Origin: Rhabdornis inornatus
Lineage: Eukaryota > Chordata > Aves > Passeriformes > Rhabdornithidae
Reading direction: 5' to 3'
Assembly: GCA_013397075.1 (NCBI GenBank)
Contig: VWZS01000654.1
Span: 2,464,636 to 2,528,635, forward strand
DNA: 64,000 nucleotides
Position 1 is the first letter of the stretch. Every line of letters begins with the position of its first letter. Under the pieces are notes generated by a model, which was not told the DNA's origin, made no database searches, and worked only from the letters and a program-made list of their open reading frames with translations. The position numbers were made by a program, and so were the translations under genes. Positions 25,701 to 36,905 of the stretch are shown here, in pieces.

Positions 25701-28639
25701 AAGTGAAAACGAGTTTGAATCATGGTAAGAGATAGAAGAGCTTTATTTTAAGTGTTGGGTTCAACGAATGTTTGTGAATGCTGAAGCTATGTTTCCACCA
25801 ATTTCTTAGCATTGAGCAACTTCAAACTGAATGTGAGAGAGAATATGAAGGCCAAACACACCCAGTCTCAGAGCTAAAAATTCTGTGGAGCCAGGGTCCA
25901 AGAAGTCAGGAGTACAAAAGCTGAAACCATCAGAGTGGGATCTCATGATCTGCTCATCAAAACCTGTTCTTGTCATCGTCACAGATGGTATTAAAAGACA
26001 ATTTTTCCAAGTGGTTTCAGAAACAGATTTCTCTACCGTAATTTTCTAAGAGATGGATTCCATCACAGGAAACAACTGTCCTGTATTCCAATGGACAGGA
26101 AAAATAATAGGGGAGGAATAAAGAAGGGAAAGAGAAACTGGTGTTGCCAAAGAAATTAAGAATAGTCGAAAACAGCATTTAACCATGAGGATAACTTACC
26201 TTCGGGTATATCGCACAGATGTGGAGTGAAGGCTATGGAAAGGGAAAGAGCTTGGAAAATACTACAATACTTGCTTATATTGCTGAATATGTTTATTTAG
26301 TAGATGGATAAGTACCAATATTATAATTCTACATACAGTATTTTTTATTTTGTACGTATTTACATATGAGAAGAATTGTCCATCTCTAGAGCCACATATA
26401 CATTGGACAGAACTAAACATGCAAATACACCAATGTTCTTACAGGTAAAAGAAACATGAATTTTGATCTAACTTGTGTTGCAACAGCACCTTGCTATTCA
26501 AATGGAAATCAGTCTCATTGTGCTGTGTTAGCTGATATATATATAGAAAGGAAAATAGTGGAGAGGGTGAGGAGGGCTGACAAAATGCACTAAAAATACC
26601 ACTTTCCACTAATGCATTATTTGGCAATGCACCAAGGTTAATATTAATATTCTGCCACAAGTCAAAGGGTTCCAAGTCCTCATTACTATTTGAAATTATA
26701 TTGAGTTAATGTGCCTAATTCTCACTTCTCACTGATTTTAAGCTGGCTTTAGGACCAATGAAGTATAAATGGTTTGCTTTATCTCTGTCCTCTGGGAGAT
26801 GCCTTGCTGGTTCCCACCTTCTAGAGTGCTTCCTACCAGGTTCTTACCCCAGCCCATAATGTTACATTTATAGCTATGGCTATACAAAAGCATCTTTAAA
26901 GATCTTAAAAGCATCTAGTGGCTTTGATTTATGTGATGCACCTTCACGATACTTGATCATCCAGCAGCGGTTGTTGAGCTCATGTAAACTTTAACACTTC
27001 TAAAGTTCAGCAATGTAAAAGCTGCCTTCAACTGGGCATGTTTAATTGAAGACATACAAAATCAATAATTATTTTTGAAAATTCAGAACACATTTGACAT
27101 TTCAAATAGAAAGGCAAGCTGATTTAATTTCATTATTTCCACATACAAAGTTTTATTTAATTTTGTATTACTCTCTTCCCAAATTAGAACTGATAAAAGC
27201 ATTAATTTCTGTAAATTAAATCACTTTGAGAGATCAAAAGTTGCGCAGCCTCTCACAGAAAGGCTGGGTGCAATTATGTAAGACAAGAATGTTGATTCAT
27301 ACCAATTATGCTATGCATTACTTGAAAGAGTCTTCACAAATTTTCCCCAAAACCAAATTTAAATGTGGGAAAGAGGCTCCGGTATGATCTGAAACAATCA
27401 TTATGTTGTAAGGCTGGCAAAATTCCCATGTTTGAGGAGTGAATGAGCAATGTCCAGAAATCTCAATCCTACCCATTCTTTATTTCTCTTCTGCTGAACA
27501 TAATAGGTACAAGCCCAAAGGCTAATAGGCCATTTTATTTCACTCCATTCTTGCACCTCCCATTACATACCAACATTCGAATATATTTACTTTTGGTCAT
27601 GCTTTAAATTTAAGGAGAGTGATGCACGATTGCACTGTTTCCAGTTATTAGATCTCTCTGTGAAGTCCAGAACAGAATGGTGTTGACAAGTCCTGGAAAA
27701 ACTGCTTAAGTCCTGTATTGCTTTCTGAAGGTATGATTACTTCTTGTGCCACAGAAGTAGGTAGAGCTGGTTAATTTATTTCTTATACACCTGTGACTTA
27801 TTTGAAGTCCCAAACTCTCATCCAAGAAAAATCTCTCATTAACTTCTTCAAAGGGAACTGAGTGCTCATGATGCTATAGCTCTTCCTTTTTCCTTCGATC
27901 ATCTAGATGTCTTCCTGTCATAACCATTCCCCTAACTTCATCTTTTTCCTCTCTGACGAGGTCTAACTCCTTTCACGCCATTTTTCCTCACCATTTCACT
28001 TTCTACTGCATTCACTCCCCTTGCAAGTACAAACGTGTCATTTCTTGTTTGCTCAGAAAGGAAACCTGCAAGTCCACGTGCTATTCCAACTTCTTTCCTT
28101 GTTAGAGGCTAAGGGCTCCCAAGCCTTAGCTCTCCACCACTTTCCCATCCCCTCTATCACTCCACCCATATCAATTTCCAGTCCTCTTCCACTCTGCTTC
28201 CTCCCTAAGAAATTTTACCTGAAAAGATTTCTGTGGACATTTACCAAACTATGCCCTTTCAGTTTCATCTCCGAGAGTCATGTCTCCCTGACGTAAAATT
28301 AAGAACTGGCAATTTAAATGGTATTTAACCTTATAAAGATTATGTAGATGGAATTCTCTGCTGTTCTTCACAGTACTTATCAAAAATAAAGAGATCTTTG
28401 GGACAAGGTCAGCAACATCACATTAAGGATGATCCTAGAAGGAGATCAATTAGTGCGTATTTGAACCAGATAAGACAACTATGTTCGGTTTGTTTTGTTT
28501 GTTTGGTTGGTTGGTTTTCCCCCAACAGTCCCAGGGTGCCACAGAGTGGCACCTGATACTTTGATCAGTATCTTGAAACTTATTCTTCCAGGCATTGCTC
28601 CCGTCCAGTCCAAACTCCCCTTTCCTTTTGTTCGGGCGA
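25701..28639. other. Intronic DNA, nothing recognised
   Basis: AT-rich sequence with no recognised repeat or exon. Composition begins to change near 28.5 kb, where a GTTT/GGTT-rich run (28494-28516) precedes the CpG-rich domain. Confidence 0.4.
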
Positions 28640-29253
28640 AGGGAACGTTTCAAAACAGAGCCCGTCTCTTCCTCCCCCTGGATGGGATTTGATGCCTCCG
28701 GCCGGCCGCCCTCTCCAGCGACAGCCTGTTCCCTGGGCGCTTCCTGCCCCCGGAGCCCCGGCGCGAATCCCTCGGGAACTCGCCTTCCCCGGCGCCGAGG
28801 GGGCCGGGAGAGCTCCGGTGAGTCACGGCGGGTCCCGCCGCAGCGCTGCGCCCAGCCCAGCCCAGCTCAGCCGCTCGGGGCACGCAGGGCTCCGGCCCCG
28901 GGGCGCGCCGGCACTGCCGGCCACGGCGCGGCTCTGCTCCTCTCGGCTCGGTCCCCTGGGACGGACAGCCCAAGCACAAGCGCACGGACCAGCAGCTGCA
29001 TCCCCACGTCGTCCCTCGCTCAGCCAAACCACCCTTCCAGACTTTCTCAGGTTCGGCGCTGCTCGGTGGAGTGCGATCGCTCAGCCCCGTAAAAGCGGGA
29101 CTTGCCGGCATCCCCCGCCTGCAGTTAGACGTGCGGCGATTGGGGAACGCAACACTTACCCCTCCACACACTGCTTTTGCCCCTAAGTGGGATTTAACTT
29201 AAAGCAAGGGCGAACGAGCGTCTACTCCAGGCTAACAGGAGCTCTAGTCACCG

Positions 29254-29259
29254 CACGTG
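29254..29259. promoter_or_regulatory. CACGTG E-box in CpG-rich intron start
   Basis: A palindromic canonical E-box, the sequence bound by CLOCK:BMAL1, USF and MYC-type bHLH factors. It lies about 1.2 kb into intron 1. This is a motif match without binding evidence. Confidence 0.3.
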
Positions 29260-29794
29260 AGACACGACAGCGCTTGGGAAGCGACACTGGCTAAAAAAAC
29301 CCCAAACAAACACCCCCTCCACCCCCAGCAGAAACAAGCCAGCAGTTCTCCCTCCTTCCCCGTGGCAAGGGAGCACCCGCTGACACAGGGGACCGATGGC
29401 AGAGCCCTCTGGCTCCGAGAGCGGGGAACGCAGTGCTTCGGACTTCTGGCAGCTCCCAGCAAAGTTTGGCTACCCCGACCTGCGTGCGCATGGCAAAACG
29501 AGGGAACTCGAATCTCGAAGGAATGAGGAGTTCCAGGAACCGCTAAATACTATAAGAACTGTAGCAGATACACCACGATTTCGGGGGTAGCACTTTATAC
29601 TGCACCGACACCCAGTATCCAGCCGAGTGCAGGTGTTCCCAGCTCCGCGCATCAGGGAACAATCGGCTCCATCGACGGGAGGAGCCGGAGGGGGTGTAGG
29701 ATCCGCACGCAGCGGACGTGCGCGAATGGGGCAAGCTGGCCAGGAGGCGAAACAGAGAAGTTGGTGCTTAACTACAGAGTTTTGAAGTTTGAAA

Positions 29795-29800
29795 CACGTG
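29795..29800. promoter_or_regulatory. Second CACGTG E-box in intron start
   Basis: Another exact CACGTG about 540 bases from the first and about 690 bases inside intron 1 from the exon 1 donor. Motif match only. Confidence 0.3.
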
Positions 29801-30485
29801 TAGCCAGCCCGGCAGAGAAGAGGAGATAAAGACAGCAAGTTTAGTAAGTAAAAGCCGCAGAGCAACATTTCAGCACACACAAGGAAAAACTATAGACACG
29901 ATTCAAAGACAACAACCCGCTTTATTGGTTGCGTTCTGGATGAAGGATATGCGATGAGGAGACAAGAAGGAGATTTCGTGAAAGACTACCGTGAACTCTG
30001 ATGCAGGCTGCAGAGAGCGGGCTGAGCCGCTTCCCCACGCATGCACAGCACCGTATCTTTTGGGATTCTTGAGCAAGTTTTAAAAGCTCCTCCTTCATTC
30101 CTCCGGCCGCTTTGGGCGCGCTCTTTGCCGCCGGTATGTTAAGCGGATGGCACGGATTCCCCTCCTCGGGAGTTCCATAGAGACCACATAATGCCTCATT
30201 AGCAATCACTGAACGACCTGCATTCCCGGACGGAGGGCAGGACAGAGCCCGAGGGAGCGCAGGGGTGGTACGCTGGGAAGGGTGACTGAGCGCCTGGGGG
30301 TCCCTGCACACACTGCAGGGCAAGAATCGATGGATGGGGGCTCTGGTCTCCCGCCTTCAGCGGCCTGCCCGCACGGACTCGACTCTTCAGGAGAGCTGGA
30401 AGCGAGGACCAGGATAGCGGCGGGACTCCGGGCGCTCGCTACTCTCTGCCACCGCCGAGGCAGGGTGCAGGAGTTAAGCCCTTAC

Positions 30486-30702
30486 CTGAGTTCCGAAGCT
30501 TGCGGTTCTTGAAGACGGAGAGGATGACCAGGAGGTTGCCCAGGATGTCCACCACGGTGGTGAAGATCAGCACGCTGGACAGCACCGGCACCACCCAGGC
30601 GGGCCGCGGGGCGCCCGCCGCCGCCGCCTCCCGCTCCGCCAAGCCGAGGCGGCCGCGCCCGCCCGGGTCACAGCAGTTCCTCAGGGAGCCGTTCTCCAGC
30701 AT
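30486..30702 (-). CDS. MTNR1B: Melatonin receptor 1B (Mel1b/MT2), exon 1 (N-terminus and TM1)
   Basis: First coding exon, residues 1-72 plus the first base of codon 73. ATG at 30700-30702 opens MLENGSLRNCCDPGG, which parallels the MT2 N-terminus (Met-x-Glu-Asn-Gly-Ser, then Asn-Cys-Cys); Asn4-Gly-Ser is an N-glycosylation sequon. TM1 spans about residues 37-64 with Asn56 as the conserved 1.50 position, followed by the basic NRKLRNS start of the first intracellular loop. The donor CAG|GTAAGG follows. The reading frame stays open upstream to about 30984, but family length and the sequon-bearing start argue for 30702. The base at -3 is G, a fair Kozak context. The exon is very GC-rich, unlike exon 2, because it sits in a CpG island. 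Confidence 0.95.
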
Positions 30703-31450
30703 CGCGGCCACCCCGTCCCGGCGCCTCCCCGCGGTGACCGGCGGCGGCCCCGCGGACTGACCGCGCGGGCGGGCGGGAACGGCTTTAAGGGGCGCGCCGG
30801 GCGATGCTCCGCCGGGAGGGGCGGGATGGGGCGGTGCCAGAGCCCCCTCCCCTTTCCCGGGCGGTGGGGGAAGCCCGGGGGCGGGCACGGCCCCGCCTGC
30901 CGAGGGAGGGAGGGAGGGATGGNGGCGAGGGCGGCGGAGAAGCCCCTGTCCCAAAGCACTGCTCCTGCCCCAGGGCTCAGCCACGAACGTCTGCCGCCGG
31001 GAGAGCTCTTGTTTGGGGGTTGTTTGTGTTTTGGTTCTGGAGAGTTGGTGTGGTTATTTTTTCCCTGCCCCGCGGCTCGGACCGCGGTGTTCCCGGCGGC
31101 GCAAGGCCAGCGTTCCCCCCGCCTCTCTGGCCGCCAGGCACATGGTGCGTCCAGACGGGTGTTCCTGGCACATTCCTCCCGCCGGCCTGGCAGCAGATCT
31201 GAAGGGGCTGTACACTGCATTCGCCGTGGCCTTGTGCCTCGCGTCTGAACACAGCGGTCAGGTCGAGACTAAGGGCAGCGCCCGTGGGGCGGAAACTGCG
31301 AGCGCCACGGACGGGACGTGCCCGCGCCCATGTCGGCTTTGGAAGCTGGGCGCGTTTCGCGGGATTTTCCCGTCAAGCTGCGGGGCAGACAGACGGGCTT
31401 CACTCTGCAATTACGCTTGAAACACAGTTTCCTTTGGGCCCTGAAAGTGA
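30703..31450 (-). promoter_or_regulatory. MTNR1B: Presumed MTNR1B 5' UTR and CpG-island promoter
   Basis: GC-rich DNA immediately upstream of the start codon on the minus strand. I see no TATA box at a fixed distance; GC-box-like GGGCGG/CCGCCC strings are common, which fits a dispersed CpG-island promoter. The transcription start cannot be located from sequence. A single ambiguous base (N) lies at 30923. Confidence 0.6.
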
Positions 31451-31600
31451 CAGCTACCATATGCTCATTTGCATTAAATAAATAAATGAGAAGCGTGCGG
31501 CAGAGGAGGGCACAGCCCGCGGGTCGCCGTGCCTGGCTGGCAGTGTGACACCGGGCTCGCGCAGCGGGGACCGGCAATTAGGGCTGCTGCTCTCAGCAGA

Positions 31601-34600
31601 CGCCACTCGGGAGGGTTTTGTGCCCTACTTCATATTGTTTTCAGGCCATCCAGGTCACACCGTGTCATTGTCTTGCTTTCAGAGGAAGGTATGCCCCTCT
31701 GAATTAGAATTAGATCCTAAGGTAACCTGCCTTGTGGAGTTATTTGCCTTTAGAAAAGACAGAAACTTGTCCTGTTTTTCCAAACTAACTCGTGGCACAC
31801 TGCTTCTTTGAGACTTAACGTGCATCGGTGTAATCAAAATGCTAAAAATTACTTTGTGGACTTAATTTAAATTCCTAGTCAATTTTAGATAAACTGAAAT
31901 AGTCCTAGTTGGAATGAACATAGAATCCTGCATATGGATTTTTGTGCCAGTCTTATTTACACTGATTGAAAAAAAAAAAAAAAGAAAACAGCCCGACTTA
32001 AGATGCTTTCTGTTTAATGTAGGCAATATGTAAGGCGTCGTGATCCTTTTCAAACTACAGCTGGAATTATCATGACTTCATGACTTGAACCACAGAAGAA
32101 CCTTCTTCTGAGGATTATCACTCCTAAATAGTTATTTTGCAGTTCTGATATAGGAAGGTAATAATTGCACACTTGACCGGACAGGCTCATTCTTGAAGAA
32201 GCGAAAGTTCACTTGGTGAGGTTTTTCTTTTTCTTTCTCTGGAAGTTGAAAAGGTAGTTGATCCAAGGAAATGCCTATTTTCTGTATTCATCAGTGCAAA
32301 GGAGGATTTTTGACTCATGAATAATGATCTTTAAGAATAGTTTAAGAATAAATTTTGTGTTACAGTGTTTCCCTTTATCTGCCTGTGTTCCAATTTCCCC
32401 TTTCAGAAATTTGTTATTCTCACTGCCCATTATCTATGTACTACTCTAGACTTATGGACTTGTTATGGAAAACTTACACATATTATCATTTATTTTCTTG
32501 CCTGAGGCTCTTTCTGGGCATGTTTCCAGAATCTGTGTAAGTGCTTTCAGGAGAACTGTACCATTTTGTTGTCTGTCATTACCACAGGCTTTATCTTTAA
32601 CTGTTTGTCAAAAGCTTAAACTGCCCCTGAGCATAAATGTGGCTTTTCAAGGTAGGCTTTGCTCCTGGCATTATCCAGGTTTGCAGTTTGTCCCCTCAAG
32701 AGGAACAAGGCATTTCTCCCTGACACACACAATTTTTATAACTCCCAAAAGTGTACCAAGTGATTTAGAGAAAAATTAGAAAGCTATGGCCTGAGCTTGG
32801 CCTGAAGTATGAGCCTGCCACAAAATGTGAAACACAGTGAGCATTCTGGCTTTGGAACAAGAGTCTGACTTTTGTGGATGCACTGGCATTTGATAGTAGA
32901 AAAACAAGCAGGTGGGAATAAACTGGTACCTTTCCTGCCTCAACAACCTGTAAAGAGCATGTTCTTTATCTGCTCTGAATTTCCACTCTCTTCATTAGTA
33001 TCAGTAACACAGATTGGAATTATTATTTCAAGTTGCTTGTTAAAGGAAAAATTATAAATGTTAATCTTATTTGCTTTGTATTAATGATTGATTAAGATGC
33101 ATTAAACGATCTGTGGATGATCTTACTCAGCTTTTTAGTAGCCTTATTTCAAATTAACTAAATTCTCTTTGAAAGTGAAATGGGTATTTAAGCCTACCGA
33201 TTGTTGCAGTTAATATTAAATAACTCGTTGTAGAAAGCTCTCCATCTCAAAGAATGAGATATATTCTTCACAGATGGATTGTTAAGACCTTTATATTTTT
33301 AAATCGCGGGAAATTTTCTTCTACGTCTAGGAAAATTAACTGTGTCTTGTATTTCTTTTTGAGAGGAATCTGAAGTTTTCTAAAGGCAAACTCTACTTGT
33401 GTTGCAATTTGATTGCGGAGCAATCAAATATTCCATGCATTGCTCTGCTGCCTGAGGGTAAACTCTCTTGTTTGTCTTTTTTGTTTTGTTTTGTTTTTTC
33501 ATTCTGAAGACAAATGACTGCTTCCTGGTGATACATTCAAGCATTTTATTCTCTGTGATTTGTTGATTTGACTTTTTGAATCTGTAACTGATCACAGAAG
33601 TCAAAACTTTTCATGAGTAAAAATGAAATTTCAGGACAGAGAATCCCTTTGGCAAAATCTCTTGAATTTCAGGTATTCCACAGAAGAAGAAATTACATCT
33701 CCTCTATGTTTGTTATTGCAGCACGCATTTCTACAAAACCAAGGACACTTAGAGCTAAAATGCACAGTTTCCAAATAGTGTTCCTACTTTTAACTATTCT
33801 CAGTTTGAGTTGACTATTCTCACTGTGTACAACATGGCAGGGGATGGAGTCTTATAGCTCTCATACCTCTTTCATTTCTATACAATTTGGGTTTTTTTTA
33901 ATATAGATCTATATTTTTAAATCAACCTGAGCCCACTGTTTAAATGAAAGTCTGTTTTCTTGTCCACTGCTGTTATGAGCACAAAAATAGTGTATCTTTT
34001 CTGATCAAGAAGGGTCTTTCTTTTCTGTGGGAACAGAAGATTCACTTATTAACATTTTCTCGTCTGGGTTTTATCTTTTTCCATGAAATGTTAATACTTT
34101 TAATGTAGAAATCAAAGCCTTAGTTAGAGGAAGGTTATTTCGTTGTCCATAATTTTCCAACCCCTTTTACCTGTTGGAAATTGCCCATAAAGTGAGATCT
34201 GCTATCCCAGTCTCAATAATTTATTGATGCTTTAGTCACTCTGAATTTCCATGGCACATAAGAGGATCCTTTTGCTGTGAATTTTCAATGAAAAGAATCA
34301 CCCATTTTTGAAGGTTTAATCAACAGATTGGAAAAAAAACAGAGATGTGGAGTAGGAAGGGATTTAGGTTGAGTACATCTCAGCCTAAAAGAGAGAGAGA
34401 AATCGAGATCAGCTTCCAAAGGAGCGTGCACATTTATTGCCCTGTGATCATTGGATGGGTGGGTGAAGTAGGTGGAATAGATAACATTGCACATGTCTTT
34501 CTGCTGAAACTGAAGAGGAGCTTTGAGGACTAGCTTAGACCAGGTACTGCAGTGTGGGGTGATTAAAGGGGACTCCTGCTTGGGGAAGATTACTCCAAGG

Positions 34601-34767
34601 GTCATCGCAGGACTAAAACTACACGTCAGATCTCCTGATTCGGACTCAGTGTCAAATTTCAAAACATTTCAAAGCCATCCTATCCCTAAACATACTCTCC
34701 TATTCCACCTTCCCCATTCTTTAGTGTAAGTGGATATATGCATATACATACTTTGTACACAATATAT

Positions 34768-34769
<2 letters not shown>
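31601..34769. other. Intergenic DNA upstream of MTNR1B, nothing recognised
   Basis: AT-rich unique-looking DNA with a poly-A run near 31969-31983. No exon of another gene is recognised. Confidence 0.45.

Positions 34770-34807
<38 letters not shown>
34770..34807. repeat. (AC)n microsatellite
   Basis: About 19 perfect AC units. It is likely length-polymorphic. Short frames reading Thr-His or Val-Cys repeats across it are artefacts. Confidence 0.97.
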
Positions 34808-34809
<2 letters not shown>

Positions 34810-36253
34810 TATGTACCACAAGCTGCTGTTGCTATTCCTCTCCTGGGACTGTTCTGCCAATTTGTGTTGTGTTTTCCTAATATATAACCACAAGCTGGAG
34901 TGGAAGAAACTGATTTTCATTCATGACCTCAACTAATATGTGAACTTATATTTTTCAGAGGTGAAAGGCTAATTCCCTTATTCTGCATAACCCCATGACT
35001 AATCCTTTTTAAGATGGAAACCAGAGCCAGAAGAACATAATTGGTTTATATTATTAGAGAGAGCTACCACAATCCCTATGTTTTTGTAGCATTCAGGTGC
35101 TGTTATCTCCGTCCTTCAGCTTGTTTTTCGCAAGCAGCTGCTAGTTCTGTCACAGCCAGAAGGCCTAGACGGGCTGGGGAGGGAGCAATGCACTGGCAAT
35201 CAGGAGGCTCTGAAGTCCTGGTGGTGACTGTCCCATGAATCTGTCATGGGACAGGGGCTAATTAACTAATTTTGTTTCTTTGTCTCTTTTGTTGCATTAA
35301 AATGAGGCTAAGAAAAGTCTGTTATATACTTCTTGGAAGGGAATTGAGAGTGAATTTGTTAATGTTTTAAAATAAATTTAATTTTGCTATGCAGTTTATT
35401 GCCTTTTTTTTAAAGTTAATACAAAGCTGTCACGAATGGTCTAAGCTGCATAAAAACAAGCCCGCAGCTCTCTGCCAATACCAGCAGTAACGGATGGTCT
35501 GCTTCACAGGATTGACCATGCATTCGACACGAGCTGAAATTTGGAACCAAGGAATAATTTGGTTTGGTGAAACAAATGAGTTCAGAACTTGAATACAACT
35601 TTTTTATAAAAATAGGGGCTATGTTTCATTCTTCACCACCAGTTACCACCAGTGTTGTCCCCAAGACAATATAAACTGTGCTTTCTCATGGTGTGCAGGT
35701 ATCAATTGAGATGTGAGGTATCACCTGAGATCAGTCAGGTGGCTGATACAATATACACAAAACACAGTTATAACTGCCTTTTCCCCAAAGGAGTGGAAGT
35801 CTGGCTCCTCTACCCAGCTTCTGATCTTCTCAAAATGTCTGAAAGTATAATAACCTCAAAGCTTGAGGCCAGGACTTGAATCTGGTGCAATTTAGCAACA
35901 GTTTAAAAGATGCTGGGAGTAGCTAAGAATAGGCTGGATATGTTAATAGAAGGCCTAATTATCTTAATCTTCCAATTTTCATGGGAAGTTTAGATTGCAG
36001 TGGTTCTGTAATAGGACACTTCCATCAAGACTACCAAGTGCTGCATCCACTTGTTCCTCTCACGTATGTTCTTCTGTGCCAGGGCAATAAGAACTGGGAC
36101 TGGAGCTGGTACGTGATGGACCTCTGGAAATGAAATATGAGTCAGACTTGGTGATTGCTTGATTAGAATATATAATTTTCTGATAACCACCATCACACCA
36201 ACCAAATTACATCCTGAGCTGAATTTGTTTTCCCACTATTACCTATGATTCAT
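34808..36253. other. Intergenic DNA, one hairpin
   Basis: No gene recognised. It contains the 11-bp perfect inverted repeat at 35228-35254 described separately. Confidence 0.45.
35228..35254. repeat. Perfect inverted repeat (11-bp stem, 5-nt loop)
   Basis: CTGTCCCATGA at 35228-35238 and its exact reverse complement at 35244-35254 flank the loop ATCTG. No T-run or gene end lies beside it. Confidence 0.85.
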
Positions 36254-36905
36254 AGGTAGTGGGTTGACCCTGGCTGGATGCCCAACACCCACCAAAGCTT
36301 TTCTATCACTCCTTTCACAGCTGGACATGGTAGAGAAAATATAATGAAGGGTTCATGAGATGAGGTAAGAACCTAGAGAGACCAGTTACCATCACAGGAA
36401 AGAGACTCAAATTTGGGACATTATCTGAATTTATTGCTAACAAAATCAGAGCGGAATAATGAGAATTAAAAATAGGCCTTAAAACACCTTGCCCCCCCCC
36501 CTCCCTCATTCACAGCTCTACCTCCTGCACCCCAGCAGCTCAGGGAGACAGGGAATGGGGGTTATGGTCACTTCACACATTGCTCTTGCCCTGCTCAGGG
36601 AGAGGAGTGCTTCCCCTGCTCCAGCATGGGGTATCTCCCACAGAAGGCAGTTCTCCATGAACTTCTCCACTGTGAGTCCACCCANACTGTTTTTTTCGTC
36701 TTAAGTATATTATCATAAAGGCCTTACCATCGTTTCTAATTGGCCAAGCCCTGGCCAGTGGCACATCCATCTTGAAGTTGGCTGGAATTTGCTCTGCTGG
36801 ATATGGAGGAAACTTAAGAGCCGCTTCTCACAGAAGCCACCCCTGCACCCTCTGCTACCAAAATGTAGCCAAGCAAACCCAATGCAGCAGGAGTCTGGCC
36901 CCTTG
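36254..36905. mobile_element. Endogenous retrovirus LTR (solo), family A copy 1
   Basis: Opens near 36257 with 'tagtgggttgaccctggctg' and shares a long colinear series of blocks with 56511-57130, including 'cccaccaaag', 'aatcagagc.gaataatga' and 'tgggggttatggtcacttca'. Repeated short blocks ('ctccagcatggggtatctcc') and a C-rich run are typical of an avian ERV LTR I recognise by pattern. No gag, pol or env segment flanks it, so it looks like a solo LTR. The right edge near 36905 is less certain. One ambiguous base lies at 36685. Orientation was not settled. Confidence 0.65.

Larger units (their letters stand above)
9042..30485 (-). other. MTNR1B: MTNR1B intron 1 (21,444 bp, phase 1)
   Basis: The donor on the minus strand reads CAG|GTAAGG (exon edge at 30486) and the acceptor reads CTTCCAG|GT (exon edge at 9041). 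Splicing between codon positions 1 and 2 of Gly73 keeps the frame and reproduces the RN(S/A)GN junction of the family. A single large intron after TM1 is the known gene structure of vertebrate melatonin receptors. The intron contains CR1 remnants, one tRNA-like relic and, next to exon 1, a CpG-rich block. I recognise no additional exon inside it. Confidence 0.93.
28640..31600. promoter_or_regulatory. CpG-rich domain around MTNR1B exon 1
   Basis: CpG dinucleotides become frequent at about 28640 and stay so to about 31600, in sharp contrast to the AT-rich DNA on both sides. Two cores stand out: 28.69-28.96 kb, which is inside intron 1, and 30.33-31.15 kb, which contains exon 1 and its upstream flank. 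CpG islands of this kind usually mark vertebrate promoters. Many open frames on both strands here are a by-product of high GC content and few stop codons. The intronic core holds an AP-1-type TGAGTCA at 28819-28825, and two CACGTG E-boxes lie at 29254-29259 and 29795-29800. Confidence 0.8.

Noticed and set aside
28595..29186. Overlapping frames of 165-173 codons on both strands
   Set aside because: High GC content and few stops in the CpG-rich domain explain them. Composition is Pro/Arg/Ala/Ser-rich in every frame, with no domain.
30439..30984. Longer minus-strand frame suggesting a 94-residue N-terminal extension of MTNR1B
   Set aside because: The upstream part is Pro/Gly/Arg-rich translation of a CpG island, crosses an ambiguous base, and is far longer than any family N-terminus. 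The Met at 30702 gives the expected MT2 start and length.
31013..31420. 135-codon plus-strand frame in the promoter region
   Set aside because: Same CpG-island effect, with several competing frames over the same bases.
36241..36257. 8-bp palindrome (ACCTATGA and complement) at the LTR edge, considered as an integration signature
   Set aside because: Retroviral integration duplicates target DNA directly rather than inverting it, so this is probably coincidence.
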